Shown here one piece after another: positions 45,480 through 58,228 of a stretch of 64,000 nucleotides of DNA (within the stretch, counting starts at the first letter, position 1; the number at the start of each line of letters is the position of its first letter). This DNA is from Asparagopsis taxiformis (Eukaryota > Rhodophyta > Florideophyceae > Bonnemaisoniales > Bonnemaisoniaceae), in assembly GCA_030407315.1 (NCBI GenBank), contig JALQPE010002316.1, positions 1-64,000 of the forward strand. Reading direction: 5' to 3'. The notes beneath the pieces are model-generated. The model was not told where the DNA came from. It did no database searches and was given only the letters and a program-made list of their open reading frames with translations. The translations under genes were made by a program, and so were the position numbers.

Positions 45480-46030
45480 CAACTATACAACAAACACTAC
45501 TCGCTATTTCGGACGACGCGGTACACAAGCAGCGTAGTCCCAATTTTCTGTAACGCCTTTCCTGATGCATAAAAGTGAGAAACACGTCCAAAAGTATATC
45601 AGAAATGAGTGCGAGAGTTTTCTGCACGGGAGATGATGGGCCACCAAATTGATTTTCGGAAATTTTAGAATTTCTGGGCTGGCCAGCAATGCAATTGAGC
45701 CGGACATCCACTAGACGTCCATTTTGGGTTGTTCGTGTGCTGCTCACATCCACGCATTACAGCAACCACGCAGGCGGGTCTACTGCTCATATGAAGTGCA
45801 CATAGTATGTGCAGCATGACGGGTGAGTAGTGTTTGTCGTGGGAGAGTAGGGTGGGAGCATGCCGAAACAAGGACTATGACTTCGCCCTGGCGTATTGAG
45901 CCTGAGCCTGGAATCGACCCTTCGTGAGATGTGGCTTTGCTTACAGTTGGTGCTTACAGAAGCCAGCGATGGCCCCACTCGGGGCGGCGGCCGGTTCCTG
46001 GGGCCGTTGTGGCCAAATTAGACACCTTGA

Positions 46031-46223
46031 TTAGAATTAAAATTTGGGCTATTCTCAAAAACATGCACATGTGAACATGTTTTTGAGATGGGGGTGTGCC
46101 GTACGGCACTTTCGAACGCTCAAATCGATATAATTTTGCAATTTTTTTCTGACTGAAATTTTAGAATTTCTGGGCTGACCAGCAATGCAAATGAGCTGGA
46201 CATCCACCGGACGTCCATTTCAG
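46031..46223 (+). repeat. MITE copy (GTGCCGTACGGCAC family)
   Basis: Starts near aaatttgggctattctc, carries both diagnostic palindromes, and ends ggacgtccatttca. Inside the left inverted-repeat arm. Confidence 0.85.
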
Positions 46224-47069
46224 GTTGGTCGAATATTGCGCATGGATACAGTTTTGCAGCTATTTTTCAGCCGAACATTTTAGAATCTCAGCGCTGGCCA
46301 GCAATGCAATCGAGCCGGACTTCCACTGGACGTCCATTTCAAGCTAGGCGAGTGCTGCACATTTGCTTGCATCGCAGCAACTAAGCAAGTGATGAGAGCA
46401 CCGAGATACCATTCCGAAAATGGGAATCGGCTGCAAACGGCTTCCCTGGTAGGCAGCTGGATGTCTGGATGTCAATGGCTGCAAGCATGGAAATTTTGCT
46501 ACCGCACGGCGCATACACACTGCAGCACATCACTGACGCATGCGACAGATGGGTGCAGCAGTGCGTGGTTGTTTGTGTGTTTGTGTGTGTATGACGAACA
46601 TTGTGGTATCCCTAGGCGTGCACTGGTACAAAACGTTTGGACTGCCCCATCGGTCGTACTTTGACGCATTTACATGCATCGGAGAGCGACCAAGGAGGTA
46701 GAGCATCAATCGCTGTGGGCTGAGCGTCCAAATTGGAGGGCTTGGGGCAATGGTTCTGTAGCATTCATTTATAGGACGCCCACCACTGATAACTGAGCTC
46801 CACGGTGGGTGTAGTATTCATGGTGTTGTCCTGCATTGGTGGACGTCGAAGACAACGAGTACTTCCAGTAAATGTCCAAGTTGAACAGCTCAGCAGAGGA
46901 TGATGATGTGGATGTGAAGGCATGGATGAGGCCAGCAGGAACGTTTCTGCAAGATAGCCGTGAGTGGGTGAGTGAGGAGGGGCCGCTCGGGGCGCTTGGT
47001 AGCTTCTGGGGCCGTTGTGGCCACATTAGAATCGAGCCTATGTCCGGTGGACGTCCTGAATTGCTTTAT

Positions 47070-47222
47070 TTTTTGGGCTATTCTCAAAAACATGCACATG
47101 TGAACATGTTTTTGAGATGAGGGTGTGCCGTACGGCACTTTCGACCGCCCAAATCGATGTATTTTTGCAATTTTTTTCTGACTGAAATTTTAGAATTCCT
47201 GGGCTCGCCAGCAATGCAATTG
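47070..47222 (+). repeat. MITE copy, truncated at the arm boundary
   Basis: Same family; it lacks the ggacgtcc end because the inverted-repeat arm stops in the caatgcaattg segment. Confidence 0.8.
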
Positions 47223-47251
47223 CACAATTGTTGAAATGCGATACATTTAAT

Positions 47252-50200
47252 TTAGTTGCAATTCGATGGCAATCTCGCATTCCCCACAATGCTCCGTCCC
47301 GCTGAAACCAAGAGTACCAATTGCACTGCGTCTCCTACAAGCATCCAAAGTCTCATTGATGCATGTGAGAAAAACACCTTAGTCGGACTCTTCTGCATAG
47401 TCACAATCACCTCCGTCCGCCCCTCGTTATCCCCGCCACACAAGTTCACCATGTCCCTCTCCAAGTAGGTTTTATGACCGTCATGCTGGAGACACAGTTT
47501 CGTCTTGTTCCAGTTCTTCACTACTTTTTTAGGCGCATATGCAGCGTTGTATACCTTTTCCACTGAGCGTGGTGTCAACGCCTCTTCAGCTGTCGTGACC
47601 CGCCAGGGGCTCGATAGCATCTCCATTTTCTGACGGTTCTGCGTGCGCATCTTAAATGCAAGAATCCCACACGCATTCATGCACAGAATCTCATCTCCAT
47701 AGTCGAAGTTGGGATCTAGAGGGCGAGAGACCATCTGCGATTCGCGTTTCGGTCCCTGCAGCTCGTGAACGAGACTGCAGGTTGACGATGTAGACGATGG
47801 CGTCCCAATCTCCACCTAATGTGGCGAATTTTTGGTCTTCAGATACAGCAATTTCGCTAATCTCCTTGTCCATCGGGTCTGGCACTCTCATGGGGCGACG
47901 ACGTCATCTATCCCGGCGATCACATCGCTGACACGCCGCACTTCGATGCGCTGTGTGCTTGGATAGACTACCAAGGAACGCTCGTCCGCTGATAGCGCAA
48001 ACGCCTTCGCACCTGTGATTAGTGCGTTTGCAGGTACGCGTTGCTCGTTGCAAGTAGGTTGTTTGTTGATGTCCACCTAGCATACAAAAATGCTCCCGTC
48101 TCCCGTGCAAGTGTGATGAGCTCGGACCGTGTTGGTGACAGTAGAAGGCACTTTATATTTGACATGCGCCCATCTTCAACTGAATGTATTTTGTGCAGTT
48201 ACTGTCCGTCGCACTGGATATTCCACGCACAGACTTTATCACTGCTACCTGAATACAGCCCTCATCCCGTGCTGTCGAATGCGACGTAAACCACCCAATC
48301 TCAGTGACCCACGACTGGCCAGTCTTCCTCGCAGTGTTCATCGACACTCCATATGCGCACACTATTATCCATGCATTCAAATTCGACCATTCGTTCAATG
48401 ATGCTTCAACCGGCACAAATAATACTTGCGTCGTGATTCATATCACTGACCTTTTCCATTGTTTCAATGTTCAATACATGCACTTGGTGGCTGGATAAAG
48501 ATCTAGTTATTTTGCCAATGGATTCTGCAGATAGAAAGGCCACGATCCATCAATTGTCTTGCACGGGTTTCACTTCTTGTCCTAATGGTGTGCTTACCAC
48601 GCTCAGTTTTCCACGGTTTGTGCCAACAGCAATGCGATCATCAGATAAAACTTGCAAGCATGAAACACTTTCCTTTTTCTCTAAACCCGCTATCTGAATT
48701 GTTTCCACGCTTTCATTGCCCTTCCCACTGCATGATTACAAACGCTCCGAATCAGCGCGGTAACAAATCTGGAAAATGTCATCTTCATATCTCTGAAGAT
48801 CTATGGCACCCAATCTATCCTACACACCAATTATCTGTAGTTTACTACCACCGCCCCCAACCGCCAACTCTTCTCTTCCAGCCACTGCATCAGCGCATAT
48901 CGCGAAAAAGATGTCGATTGTATGCGTTTCAACTCGCTGTTCGCACATAGCACCATTCCTGGTGCTGCGCGCGCTCACGGTAGATTCGGGTATTCTTCAA
49001 TGCCCTACATGAGCCGCTTGATGACTTGTGAATCAGACTGAATCGACGCGAGCCTCCCGTATTGCCGAAAGGTACGTTCGAATCGACTCGTTTCGCAGGC
49101 CTTCGTACACACCTGCATAGTTTCCGCAACATTATCGATTTTGTCGGCGAAATTTTTCAAGATACCATCGCTTTGTTTGGCAACATAATCCGCTCGCGTT
49201 TTGAGGTTGGAAAGAACCAATTTGAAACACACTCAACTTGGATCACTGTTTATCTCCTGAATCCAGCGATACTATGTCACCAGCCGTGATTCCTCATCCT
49301 TCCTTCCTATATACGCAAGATGTCAAACGACGTTTTCCTCCACGTACTATCCAGCGATTTTATCGCCCCCTTCTGCTTGTTGAGTATCGTTAACATATAC
49401 TTTTCCGTACTCATCTCCATAGTTTCTCAAAAGCCTATCATGCCATTAGATAATTTGCATCTCTGTTCTAGTCATTCCAACGCTTACATGATGTCTCAAA
49501 TTATGAACGCGCCATCCGTACCATTTTCCATGTGTACTGCTGTCCTCTTTTATCGACCGATACCAAACAATTGTCCTCCAGCATGCCGGTAATTGCCATC
49601 CCCTCCTCCTAACATACGCCCCACGTTCTCTGTAGAGTATTAACAGGAACTGGCGTTCGTTTCCTCAAGACGCAGAGAGAGCAGAACGCATCGAGCAGAC
49701 TGATATTGGTGCTATTCCACTTATCGGTCAAGCCCATCGAGTGCAATTGCAGTGACGTATACAGTCCTGCATAAGGCTGGCATTCCTCCCGTAATCGCTG
49801 CACATTGTCCATTGTCCTGCAACTCTTCGGCATAAGACCGCCACGCGCTAATTATTCGCCTCTTCTTCCTGCTCATTGGACATTTGAGCGCCTTTCACAC
49901 AATAGCAAGTGCAAGCAGCAATCCAGCATAGAAGCTGAAAATATGGTCAGATGCAGGTCGATCCTGGGCACACAACGACGTTCTGGCATCCGCATCCTCA
50001 CCCGCGTACCAGGAAAACATTCACGGCGACATCTTCCTGCAATGGTAGTAGCATGACATACACAGGCGTGCCCTCACTGGCGAGTATTTCGCAATGAGTC
50101 GAAAACAGCACATTAATATTGGGGGTCTGCAGTGCGTGAATCTCGGAAACAAACACGCGGAATATTCGCAGCATCACACCATCAGCAGCTCGTAAGTCAT

Positions 50201-50590
50201 CAAACACAATTTGAATCTTGGCCAGGGCGAGCGTAACTACTAGATTGGCGATAGCGCTCGGGTCCTAAAGCTTGTCTGTGAGTTTATCACGAAGCAAATC
50301 ACCGAAATGCTGCGAGCAGAGACGCGACGCAAACAGCGGTATCTATCTGCAAATGTGCGTGGGATCGGTGGGTATGGCAGCAAGGAAGGCCTACATTGCA
50401 TCTGAAAACCAGGCGCGGATCTGCGGGAGTGACGGTGATGAGTACTGGATGGTCGTCTTGCCGGCGCCGATGGGCCCAGCGAGGGATACCACTGTGCCGC
50501 GTGGGTTGCGTGAGAGCGGATAAAGCTCTGCGAGATGGTCAGGTCTGTTTGAGGTGGACGCGTGTATCGTTTGGGTATGATCGTTAGCGC
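47252..50590 (-). pseudogene. decayed NACHT-WD40 (NLR/STAND-like) gene
   Basis: A Walker A P-loop in a NACHT-like context is encoded at 50451-50480 (VVSLAGPIGAGKTT). Walker B follows at about 50194-50220 (KIQIVFDDL). A post-NACHT helical piece follows at about 49833-49609 (QPYAGLYTSLQLHSMGLTD). The 3' third has WD40-like strands in several frames, for example ISEIAVSEDQKFATLGGDWD near 47830 and FALSADERSLVVYP near 47980, ending at 47252. Stops and frame changes occur throughout. Such proteins sense ligands through WD40 repeats and oligomerise through NACHT, often in non-self recognition. It lies wholly between the two inverted-repeat arms. Confidence 0.65.
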
Positions 50591-51055
50591 GGTTCTAACA
50601 CGTGTCAGTTCGGTCTATGGCTGCATTGTTGGACGGTTCTCATCTAAATTTAATTTATATTATCTCCATCATTCAGATTCGACCACTGCTTTACGCTGGT
50701 CGGAAACGGATGTATAGAGACGTACGTCCCTGTAGGAATGGCCCTCATACTGTAGCACAACCATACCAACAATGCCAGCCATGACCCGAACACTCCATCC
50801 TTGCTATTCTTGCCTTTGTGAACACGCCGCGGTTGCTGTCTGCATCGTTGCCGTAATTACTTCTCCACCTCGTTCAGTTCAGAGGATACACCGCCCTTGC
50901 GTGACTCTTCATCGTCAGCCTGGTTTAGATTAATATCTGAATCGTACGTCTCTCATCTCTACTCTTTTCGCGAGAAAAATGCCTATATATCCTACCTCTT
51001 CTCGTGCGGTACGTAACCTCTCAGTAAATGAGCACATCACAATAACTCCTCTATC

Positions 51056-52035
51056 ATGTCTCAACAAATCAGTGTTGTTTCCCGAATATTTCAAAACCCC
51101 TACAACATATCACAGGTCCCGTTCCTCTCAGCAATCCCCGCTCTCCAATCCCTCCTCACTCTCGTCGACCAGTTGCCCGCTCTCTACACAAACAGAACTA
51201 TCCTGTCCAACGCTCTCCGTCGCTATGAACATCTCTAGTTACCCCTCATCCTTTCCAACCCTCACGCCACCATCCTCCCCCCATTGACATCCATTGGGTC
51301 TGGATATGTCACATGCTCAACCCCACCGCCTATGCGATCGACATGAAACGTATTCGCACTGCACAATCTTCTGCCGGTAACGCAAAAGTTGTCCATGCTG
51401 TTCTTGACCACCAAGGTCGGGTGAAAGCAATGAAACGAGCAAAGAAGTTATTGGAAGCTGCATATCCAAATGAACAGTTTGACTTGCAGTCTACAATTTC
51501 TCAAGCCACTATGTTTGCTACACCTGGCGACCCTGACAACTACCATTTCCCCTCGAAAATCAAATACGACATCATTGCTGCAGCATCACGTCAAATGGAC
51601 TTCCATTATCAAGTCTGTATCCTGCCCCAGTATTTCCAGAAATCATTTCTGAGAAATGCCGTCAAGCGATATCTCAAGGGTTTCCTGTATCTCAAGAAGC
51701 CCCATCCAAAAACTATCATCACTCCTACAGTAGACATAGAACTCGTATGGTACTGCCATATGCTGCATCCTTTGGACTATGCCGAGGAAACTGTTCGAAT
51801 CACTGGTTCCCTGTTGCCACATGATGATATAACGAATGATCGTTCAGAAGGCTCTGAACTGAACAAAGCGTGGGATAACACATGCGAATTGTGGAAACTT
51901 CAAATCTCCAAAGATGGTCTAGCTTCCCCCGCCGTTATGTTCAGAGGCAATGGTACAGCAGAGGAACGTGCTCTACGACCAGCAATACAAGCCTCTGCTG
52001 CAAAAATTGCATATCAGTACAGTCAAGCTCTGTAG
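51056..52035 (+). pseudogene. DUF1399/GRDP-like protein gene with stop and frameshift
   Basis: ATG at 51056. An in-frame TAG at 51236-51238 stands where a Trp would fit (YEHL-x-LPLILSNPHATI), and a one-base loss in a C run at about 51273-51280 puts the rest in another frame, which is open to 52035. Two copies of the family signature are visible: PPIDIHWVWICHMLNPTAYA (about 51280) and TPTVDIELVWYCHMLHPLDY (about 51725), followed by LPHDD. The family is the glycine-rich-domain proteins (GRDP), of uncertain function. A C-terminal glycine-rich tail is not seen here. It lies within the inverted-repeat element and points toward its right arm. Confidence 0.7.
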
Positions 52036-52228
52036 GGCAACACAGCATTTGTAGTAGCGCACAAAATGTCCAGTTATTGAGCTCCAGGGTCTCACCGTTC
52101 AACCAAATTCCAACGGTCACATCTTGCTGATGCCGGTACTTCGGCTGAGCAGTCTTCATCAGTCGAAATTGAACGATATTCGGAAATGGTTCCATGGGGA
52201 ACGGGCCTACAACTCCCGAAACTTTCAT
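51941..52228 (-). other. antisense open frame overlapping the GRDP 3' end
   Basis: About 95 codons from ATG 52228 with protein-like composition (VVGPFPMEPFPNIVQFRLMK, VTVGIWLNGETLELNNW). It overlaps the GRDP gene by about 90 bases. No family recognised; it may be a gene fragment. Confidence 0.25.
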
Positions 52229-52660
52229 GCAGAACAGTGCATCGTATCGTCAGTTGCCGAGAAGAGAACGGGAATGATCGCAGTATAAATAGCGTGATTG
52301 AGATACAATCAGAAAGTGACAGTGGCCATCTTCCGCTTTGCTGCGCCCTCCGTATAAACAGGCAATGTCCATTGTCGTTGGCTATGCTTAACCGCAGATT
52401 TGTATCTCAGCACTCATCCAGCTTCTGCCGATAGAACACAGTATTGATAATCATTCCACACTTCCCATTCATACGGAATCGCTCCACAAAAACATCAACT
52501 CCTTCGTGGTTTACTTCCTAGCCGTAAATTCTGGTGACAGAATCACCATTTCAATCCTCGCAGTCTGCATCACACAGATCATCTTACGCAGTGCGTGCTG
52601 CCCAGATCGTTATTCGGCCCTATCCAGAAACACTTTCAGGCCTTGTGCAACCAGTAGATC

Positions 52661-52846
52661 TGAAATGGAAATGGACGTCCGGTGAATGACCGGCACAATT
52701 GCATTGCTGGCGAGCCCAGGAATTCTAAAATTTCAGTCAGAAAAAAATTGCAAAAATACATCGATTTGGGCGGTCGAAAGTGCCGTACGGCACACCCTCA
52801 TCTCAAAAACATGTTCACATGTGCATGTTTTTGAGAATAGCCCAAA
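52661..52846 (-). repeat. MITE copy spanning the right-arm inner boundary
   Basis: Same family, inverted relative to the left-arm copies. Its ggacgtcc end (about 52675) lies outside the arm. Confidence 0.85.
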
Positions 52847-54440
52847 AAATAAAGCAATTCAGGACGTCCACCGGACATAGGCTCGATTCTAATGTGGCCA
52901 CAACGGCCCCAGAAGCTACCAAGCGCCCCGAGCGGCCCCTCCTCACTCACCCACTCACGGCTATCTTGCAGAAACGTTCCTGCTGGCCTCATCCATGCCT
53001 TCACATCCACATCATCATCCTCTGCTGAGCTGTTCAACTTGGACATTTACTGGAAGTACTCGTTGTCTTCGACGTCCACCAATGCAGGACAACACCATGA
53101 ATACTACACCCACCGTGGAGCTCAGTTATCAGTGGTGGGCGTCCTATAAATGAATGCTACAGAACCATTGCCCCAAGCCCTCCAATTTGGACGCTCAGCC
53201 CACAGCGATTGATGCTCTACCTCCTTGGTCGCTCTCCGATGCATGTAAATGCGTCAAAGTACGACCGATGGGGCAGTCCAAACGTTTTGTACCAGTGCAC
53301 GCCTAGGGATACCACAATGTTCGTCATACACACACAAACACACAAACAACCACGCACTGCTGCACCCATCTGTCGCATGCGTCAGTGATGTGCTGCAGTG
53401 TGTATGCGCCGTGCGGTAGCAAAATTTCCATGCTTGCAGCCATTGACATCCAGACATCCAGCTGCCTACCAGGGAAGCCGTTTGCAGCCGATTCCCATTT
53501 TCGGAATGGTATCTCGGTGCTCTCATCACTTGCTTAGTTGCTGCGATGCAAGCAAATGTGCAGCACTCGCCTAGCTTGAAATGGACGTCCAGTGGAAGTC
53601 CGGCTCGATTGCATTGCTGGCCAGCGCTGAGATTCTAAAATGTTCGGCTGAAAAATAGCTGCAAAACTGTATCCATGCGCAATATTCGACCAACCTGAAA
53701 TGGACGTCCGGTGGATGTCCAGCTCATTTGCATTGCTGGTCAGCCCAGAAATTCTAAAATTTCAGTCAGAAAAAAAATTGCAAAATTATATCGATTTGAG
53801 CGTTCGAAAGTGCCGTACGGCACACCCCCATCTCAAAAACATGTTCACATGTGCATGTTTTTGAGAATAGCCCAAATTTTAATTCTAATCAAGGTGTCTA
53901 ATTTGGCCACAACGGCCCCAGGAACCGGCCGCCGCCCCGAGTGGGGCCATCGCTGGCTTCTGTAAGCACCAACTGTAAGCAAAGCCACATCTCACGAAGG
54001 GTCGATTCCAGGCTCAGGCTCAATACGCCAGGGCGAAGTCATAGTCCTTGTTTCGGCATGCTCCCACCCTACTCTCCCACGACAAACACTACTCACCCGT
54101 CATGCTGCACATACTATGTGCACTTCATATGAGCAGTAGACCCGCCTGCGTGGTTGCTGTAATGCGTGGATGTGAGCAGCACACGAACAACCCAAAATGG
54201 ACGTCTAGTGGATGTCCGGCTCAATTGCATTGCTGGCCAGCCCAGAAATTCTAAAATTTCCGAAAATCAATTTGGTGGCCCATCATCTCCCGTGCAGAAA
54301 ACTCTCGCACTCATTTCTGATATACTTTTGGACGTGTTTCTCACTTTTATGCATCAGGAAAGGCGTTACAGAAAATTGGGACTACGCTACTTGTGAGCCG
54401 CGTCGTTTGAGATAGCGAGTAGAGTTTTTTGTATAGTATT
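52698..54440 (-). repeat. right arm of the 1.74-kb inverted repeat
   Basis: Reverse complement of 45480-47222 with a single 1-base length difference. The spacer between the arms is about 5.5 kb. The first 660 bases are also duplicated at 27.4-28.1 kb. Confidence 0.95.
53695..53888 (-). repeat. MITE copy in right arm
   Basis: Inverted counterpart of the copy at 46031-46223. Confidence 0.85.
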
Positions 54441-55085
54441 TATGTTATATTCTAAATGTGCGTTCGAGACCTGGTTTGTAATATTCTCGTGGTTTTGTGG
54501 GTACCAGTTTTGTGCTCACTTCTGGCAGCCCAATGGTGGAATGTACCTGAGCGACCAATCATCACCTACTGCTAGGTCGCACATTTTGCTGGCAACGTGT
54601 GCATGGAAGGACGAATGAACGCCGTGGGAGATGGATTTTCAGTTAGTTCATTTGAAATAATAAAATTTTATTAATTGCGAACTTTATGGAATAAGTTTGT
54701 GCCTTACAGTGGATATTACAGGGATCATGTAAGGGAAGCAAATGGATTGTCATATGTATAATTATACTATTTCGATGTTCTCGATCCGGATCTCATTATT
54801 CGGGAGTTCAGAGACCATGGCTCGGGCCATTCTTAATCTCAATACCAGCGATGATATGGAGTATGCACAGCAGGACTTAAGCTGACGTCGAATGCTGTCC
54901 AGTCGACGTCGCAGGCTCCACTTCTCCGCCATCACTGACTGAGGTTCTTTGGCCGTGTTTCCTTTGTTTGGTGTAGAGGATAGAACGACGGTGAGTATGC
55001 CAGTTTGGAGAGATTGCAGCGAGGGAAGCGTGTGTTTTGCTTCGTACTGTTGTCGTATATGCGATATTGATTCATTAGCCTAATG
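54441..55085. other. intergenic, no gene seen
   Basis: AT-rich; nothing supportable. Confidence 0.35.
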
Positions 55086-55124
55086 CATGACTCACGAAGC
55101 TTCTGAGAAGCTTCGTGAGTCATG
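55086..55124. repeat. perfect hairpin, 18-bp arms
   Basis: Arm CATGACTCACGAAGCTTC, loop TGA, then the exact reverse complement. Isolated; no poly-T follows. Confidence 0.85.
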
Positions 55125-55199
55125 GTTTGCATGTTGTGAACGATGGGAGGCCGGTAAGTAAGTGAGTCTTGCGGGTGTGCAATAAGGGATGCATGGGTG

Positions 55200-56450
55200 T
55201 TTAGTCTGACTGTTCTGGTTCATTTTGATGTTGTATAGGTGGTGCAGGAATGGTGATGAAGGAAGGTAAGTTTCATTAAGCTTAAAGACAGGTTTCGCGA
55301 TGAAATGGAATGCTGACTACATTTGTTCGTTGCACGATTTGTGACTTATTGGTTGTATTGTGTACATGATGCAACGAGATGAAGAGTTTAAGTGCGTTCT
55401 GAGGGTATGAAGCGAGGGAAGTGTTTGTTTCGAATTTTACTGTCGTCTTTTATGCGATATTTATTTATTGGAGCTTAGTGAGTCATGGTGCATATTCGCT
55501 GAAGGGTGGAAGAGAGGTAAGCGAGCATTTAGGGGGTGCAGTGAGTGGAATGTAGGTTTTGAGTCTGACTGTTGTGGTTGATGTTGATTTTGTGTAGGTG
55601 ATTCCGGAATGGTGATGACGGAAGATAAGTTACATTGAGCGCCTAGTTAAGTTGTGCGAAGATATGGAATGCTGACTACATTTGTTTTTTGTGCAATTTT
55701 TGACTTATGGTTTGTATTGTGTGCTGGATACAACGAGGATAAGTAAGTTCTGAGGGTATGCAGCCAGGGAAGCATGGGTTTTCAGTCCGACTGTTGTTGC
55801 TGATTTAGATGTTGTGCAGGAGATGCTGTAATGGTGATGAGGGAAGGTAAGTTACATTGAGCGCCCAGTCCGGTAGTGCGAAGATGCGGAATGCTGACTT
55901 CATTTGTTGGTTGTGAGATTTGCGACTTTTGGTCTGTACTACAGTAGTGACTATGGTGTGTAGAATGAAACGAGGGTAAGTGAGTTCTGAGGGTATGCAT
56001 CGAGGGAAGTGTTTGTTTCGAATCTGACTATTGCAGTTGATGCGATATTTATTCATTGAAAGCTTATCCAGTCATGGCGTGTTTTGAGTGAAGATGGAGC
56101 GAAGGTAGGTTCGGAAGTTTTGAGAGTATGCTGAGAGGGACATGTGGGTTTTGAGTCCGACTGTTTTTGTTGATTTCGATTTTGTGTAGGTGATGCAGGA
56201 ATGGTGATGACGGAAGGTAAGTTTCATTGAGCGTTAAGATGTGTTTTGCGAAGATATGGATAGCTGACTACGTTTATTCATTACAAGATTTTTGCATCAT
56301 GGTTTTTACTGTGTGTAGGGTGGAAGGGGGTAGGTAAGCGAGTTTCTAGGATATCTGGCGGGGGAAGCGTTGCTTTTGAATCTGACAGTTGAGGTTCATT
56401 TTATGTATGTGGTGCAGCAGTGGTGAAGCAGGAACGGTAGGATTCAAGGA
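55200..56450 (+). repeat. degenerate tandem repeats with splice-site-like ends
   Basis: At least five units recur at irregular 200-400 base spacing (55239, 55595, 55814, 56186, 56403). Each has t(g/a)t(g/a)tag, then a short block close to gtgatgcaggaatggtgatg, then ggaaggtaagt and ttcattgagcg. A second recurring block ends in ggtaagtgagttctgaggg. They look like short exons with GTAAGT donors and pyrimidine/TGTAG acceptors. I find no long coding frame joining them. Confidence 0.6.
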
Positions 56451-56768
56451 GAGTGAAGAAAGGATTTGGGATGATGGGAAATGAAGATGTGAGGTGTCTT
56501 CTGGAAGTGTATATTTTCGGGCATACGATAGAAGTGAGAGTGGGCTCCAAATCAGTACGATTTTCTGACCATATTCGTGTTTAATTTCTTGATGATTCGA
56601 TGGGAAGAGGTGTTGTTAAGGAAAGCAGGGATGGTATTCGGAAGGAGCAGATGTTTTCTAATCTAGGCCGTGAGGGTCCGTGAAGTATGCGCAGATAGTA
56701 GTGCATGGCGTTCGGATGGTAGGGAGCATGCGATTCTGGGGGAGACGGGTGATCGACGATATGCTGAC

Positions 56769-56910
56769 AGGTATTTTGTATTCTGGCTGGATACGTATTT
56801 CATATTCTGGCTGGATACATATTCCGTATTCTGACCGGATACGTATTTCCTATTCTAACCGGGTATTTATTTCCTATTCTGACCAGATATGTATTTCCTA
56901 TTCTAGAGAG
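56769..56910. repeat. about 25-bp tandem repeat, five to six units
   Basis: Unit close to tattctggctggatacgtat, diverging along the array. No coding capacity. Confidence 0.85.
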
Positions 56911-57027
56911 ACGTATTGTATACCAGCAGTTTCGTAAATGAGAGAATAAAATACGGTCCGATATGGGCCCTGAATTTACCTTCCGCTGTAATTTCTTCCC
57001 TCCCGGTTTTCGCTGATATATTGTATA

Positions 57028-57200
57028 CTGGATGTCGGGTCCTAGTATTCCGCCATATGTACTAGAGAAAGTGGATGTCGGGTCCTAGTGTCCGCCAAAC
57101 GTACTAGAGAAAGTGGATGTCGGGTCCTAGTATTCCGCCATATGTACTAGAGAAAGTGGATGTCGGGCCCTAGTATTCCGCCATATGTACTAGAGAAAGT
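57028..57200. repeat. 43-bp tandem repeat, four units
   Basis: Unit begins ggatgtcgggtcctagt and ends tgtactagagaaagt. It shares words with the GGACGTCC repeat that follows at 57200-57335. Confidence 0.9.
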
Positions 57201-57335
57201 GGACGTCCGCATCCAAAAATTTTTATTTTTTTTGGACGCGGACGTTCATTTGTTCTAGTAAATCTCGGGGCCGACTAGGACCCGTACTAGAGAGACTGGA
57301 CGTCCGCGTCCACTTCCGAAAACACAGACGATCGC
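57200..57335. repeat. GGACGTCC dispersed repeat, partial copy 3
   Basis: Inverted gtggacgtccgcatcc / ggacgcggacgttcat flank an A/T core, then ctggacgtccgcgtccac and the tccgaaaacacagacgatc end shared with 24.9 kb. Confidence 0.75.
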
Positions 57336-57727
57336 CGCAAACCGTTGAAAACAAACTGCTGAAATACGTATCCGCCATGGTTGTTGAGTTGGAAAGGAAA
57401 AGAGATGGTTGACGTTGACGTATTGGAGTGATGTGGATGGTATGTTTCACGTTAAGTTGAAGAATGTCGTGAACGCCAATCGCTGGAAATAATAACACAA
57501 TACAACCGAAATTTTGTTAGGTACAGACCTATCGTGACCGCTGGAATGCAAGAGAGGCAATCGAGATGTGAGTGACCGTTCGGAACGGGCCCGAGTCGGG
57601 CTCTCGAAACCTGACGAGGTGGCGTGAAGCAGGCAGTGTCCTTGATGTGTAATGTGTTAAAATTACAGCTGTCAAGCTAGGCGGCTTTTGGGGCGGCTGC
57701 GAGCACCCCTTTATCCGGGGAACACCC

Positions 57728-57926
57728 TGATTTGAGTTAAAATTTGGGCTATTCTCAAAAACATGCACATGTGAACATGTTTTTGAGATGGGGGTGTGCC
57801 GTACGGCACAATCGACCCGCCCAAATCGTTGATTTTTGCAAGATTTTTTGTGCCCGAAATTTTAGAATTTCTGGGCTGGCCAGCAGTGCATCTGAGCTGG
57901 ACATCCACCGGACGTCCATTTCAGGT
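57728..57926 (+). repeat. MITE copy
   Basis: Complete copy of the GTGCCGTACGGCAC family, from tttgagttaaaatttgggc to ggacgtccatttca. Confidence 0.85.
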
Positions 57927-58228
57927 TGGTCGTGTGCTGCCTACATCCACGCATTGCAGCAACTAAGCAGGCGGGTTCACTACTAATATAAAGTGCACGG
58001 AATATGAGTAACGTGATGGGTGAGTATTGTTTGTGTTGAGGGAGTAAGGCGGGACCATTATGAAACACGGAAGAAGATTTCTCCCTAGCATAACTTAGGC
58101 TTGAAGCCTGGAATCGACCCATCTTTCGGCGCCATTTAGCCTCACAGTTAGTGCTTACAGAAGCCAGTGATGACCCCGCTCGGGGCGGCGGCCGGTGCCT
58201 GGGGCCGTTGTGGCCAAATTAGACACCC

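Larger units (their letters stand above)
45480..47222 (+). repeat. left arm of a 1.74-kb inverted repeat
   Basis: Inverted copy of 52698-54440. Positions in the two arms sum to a constant (99918 or 99919), so only one 1-base indel separates them over 1.7 kb, and matched open frames in both arms translate almost identically. The arm contains two MITE copies and fragments of others. The outer end fades at actatacaa (about 45482). I see no gene in it. Confidence 0.95.

Noticed and set aside
57223..57498. Minus-strand frame over the 57.2-kb repeat
   Set aside because: It lies across the GGACGTCC repeat, and related frames occur at 24.7 and 44.1 kb simply because the repeat is shared.
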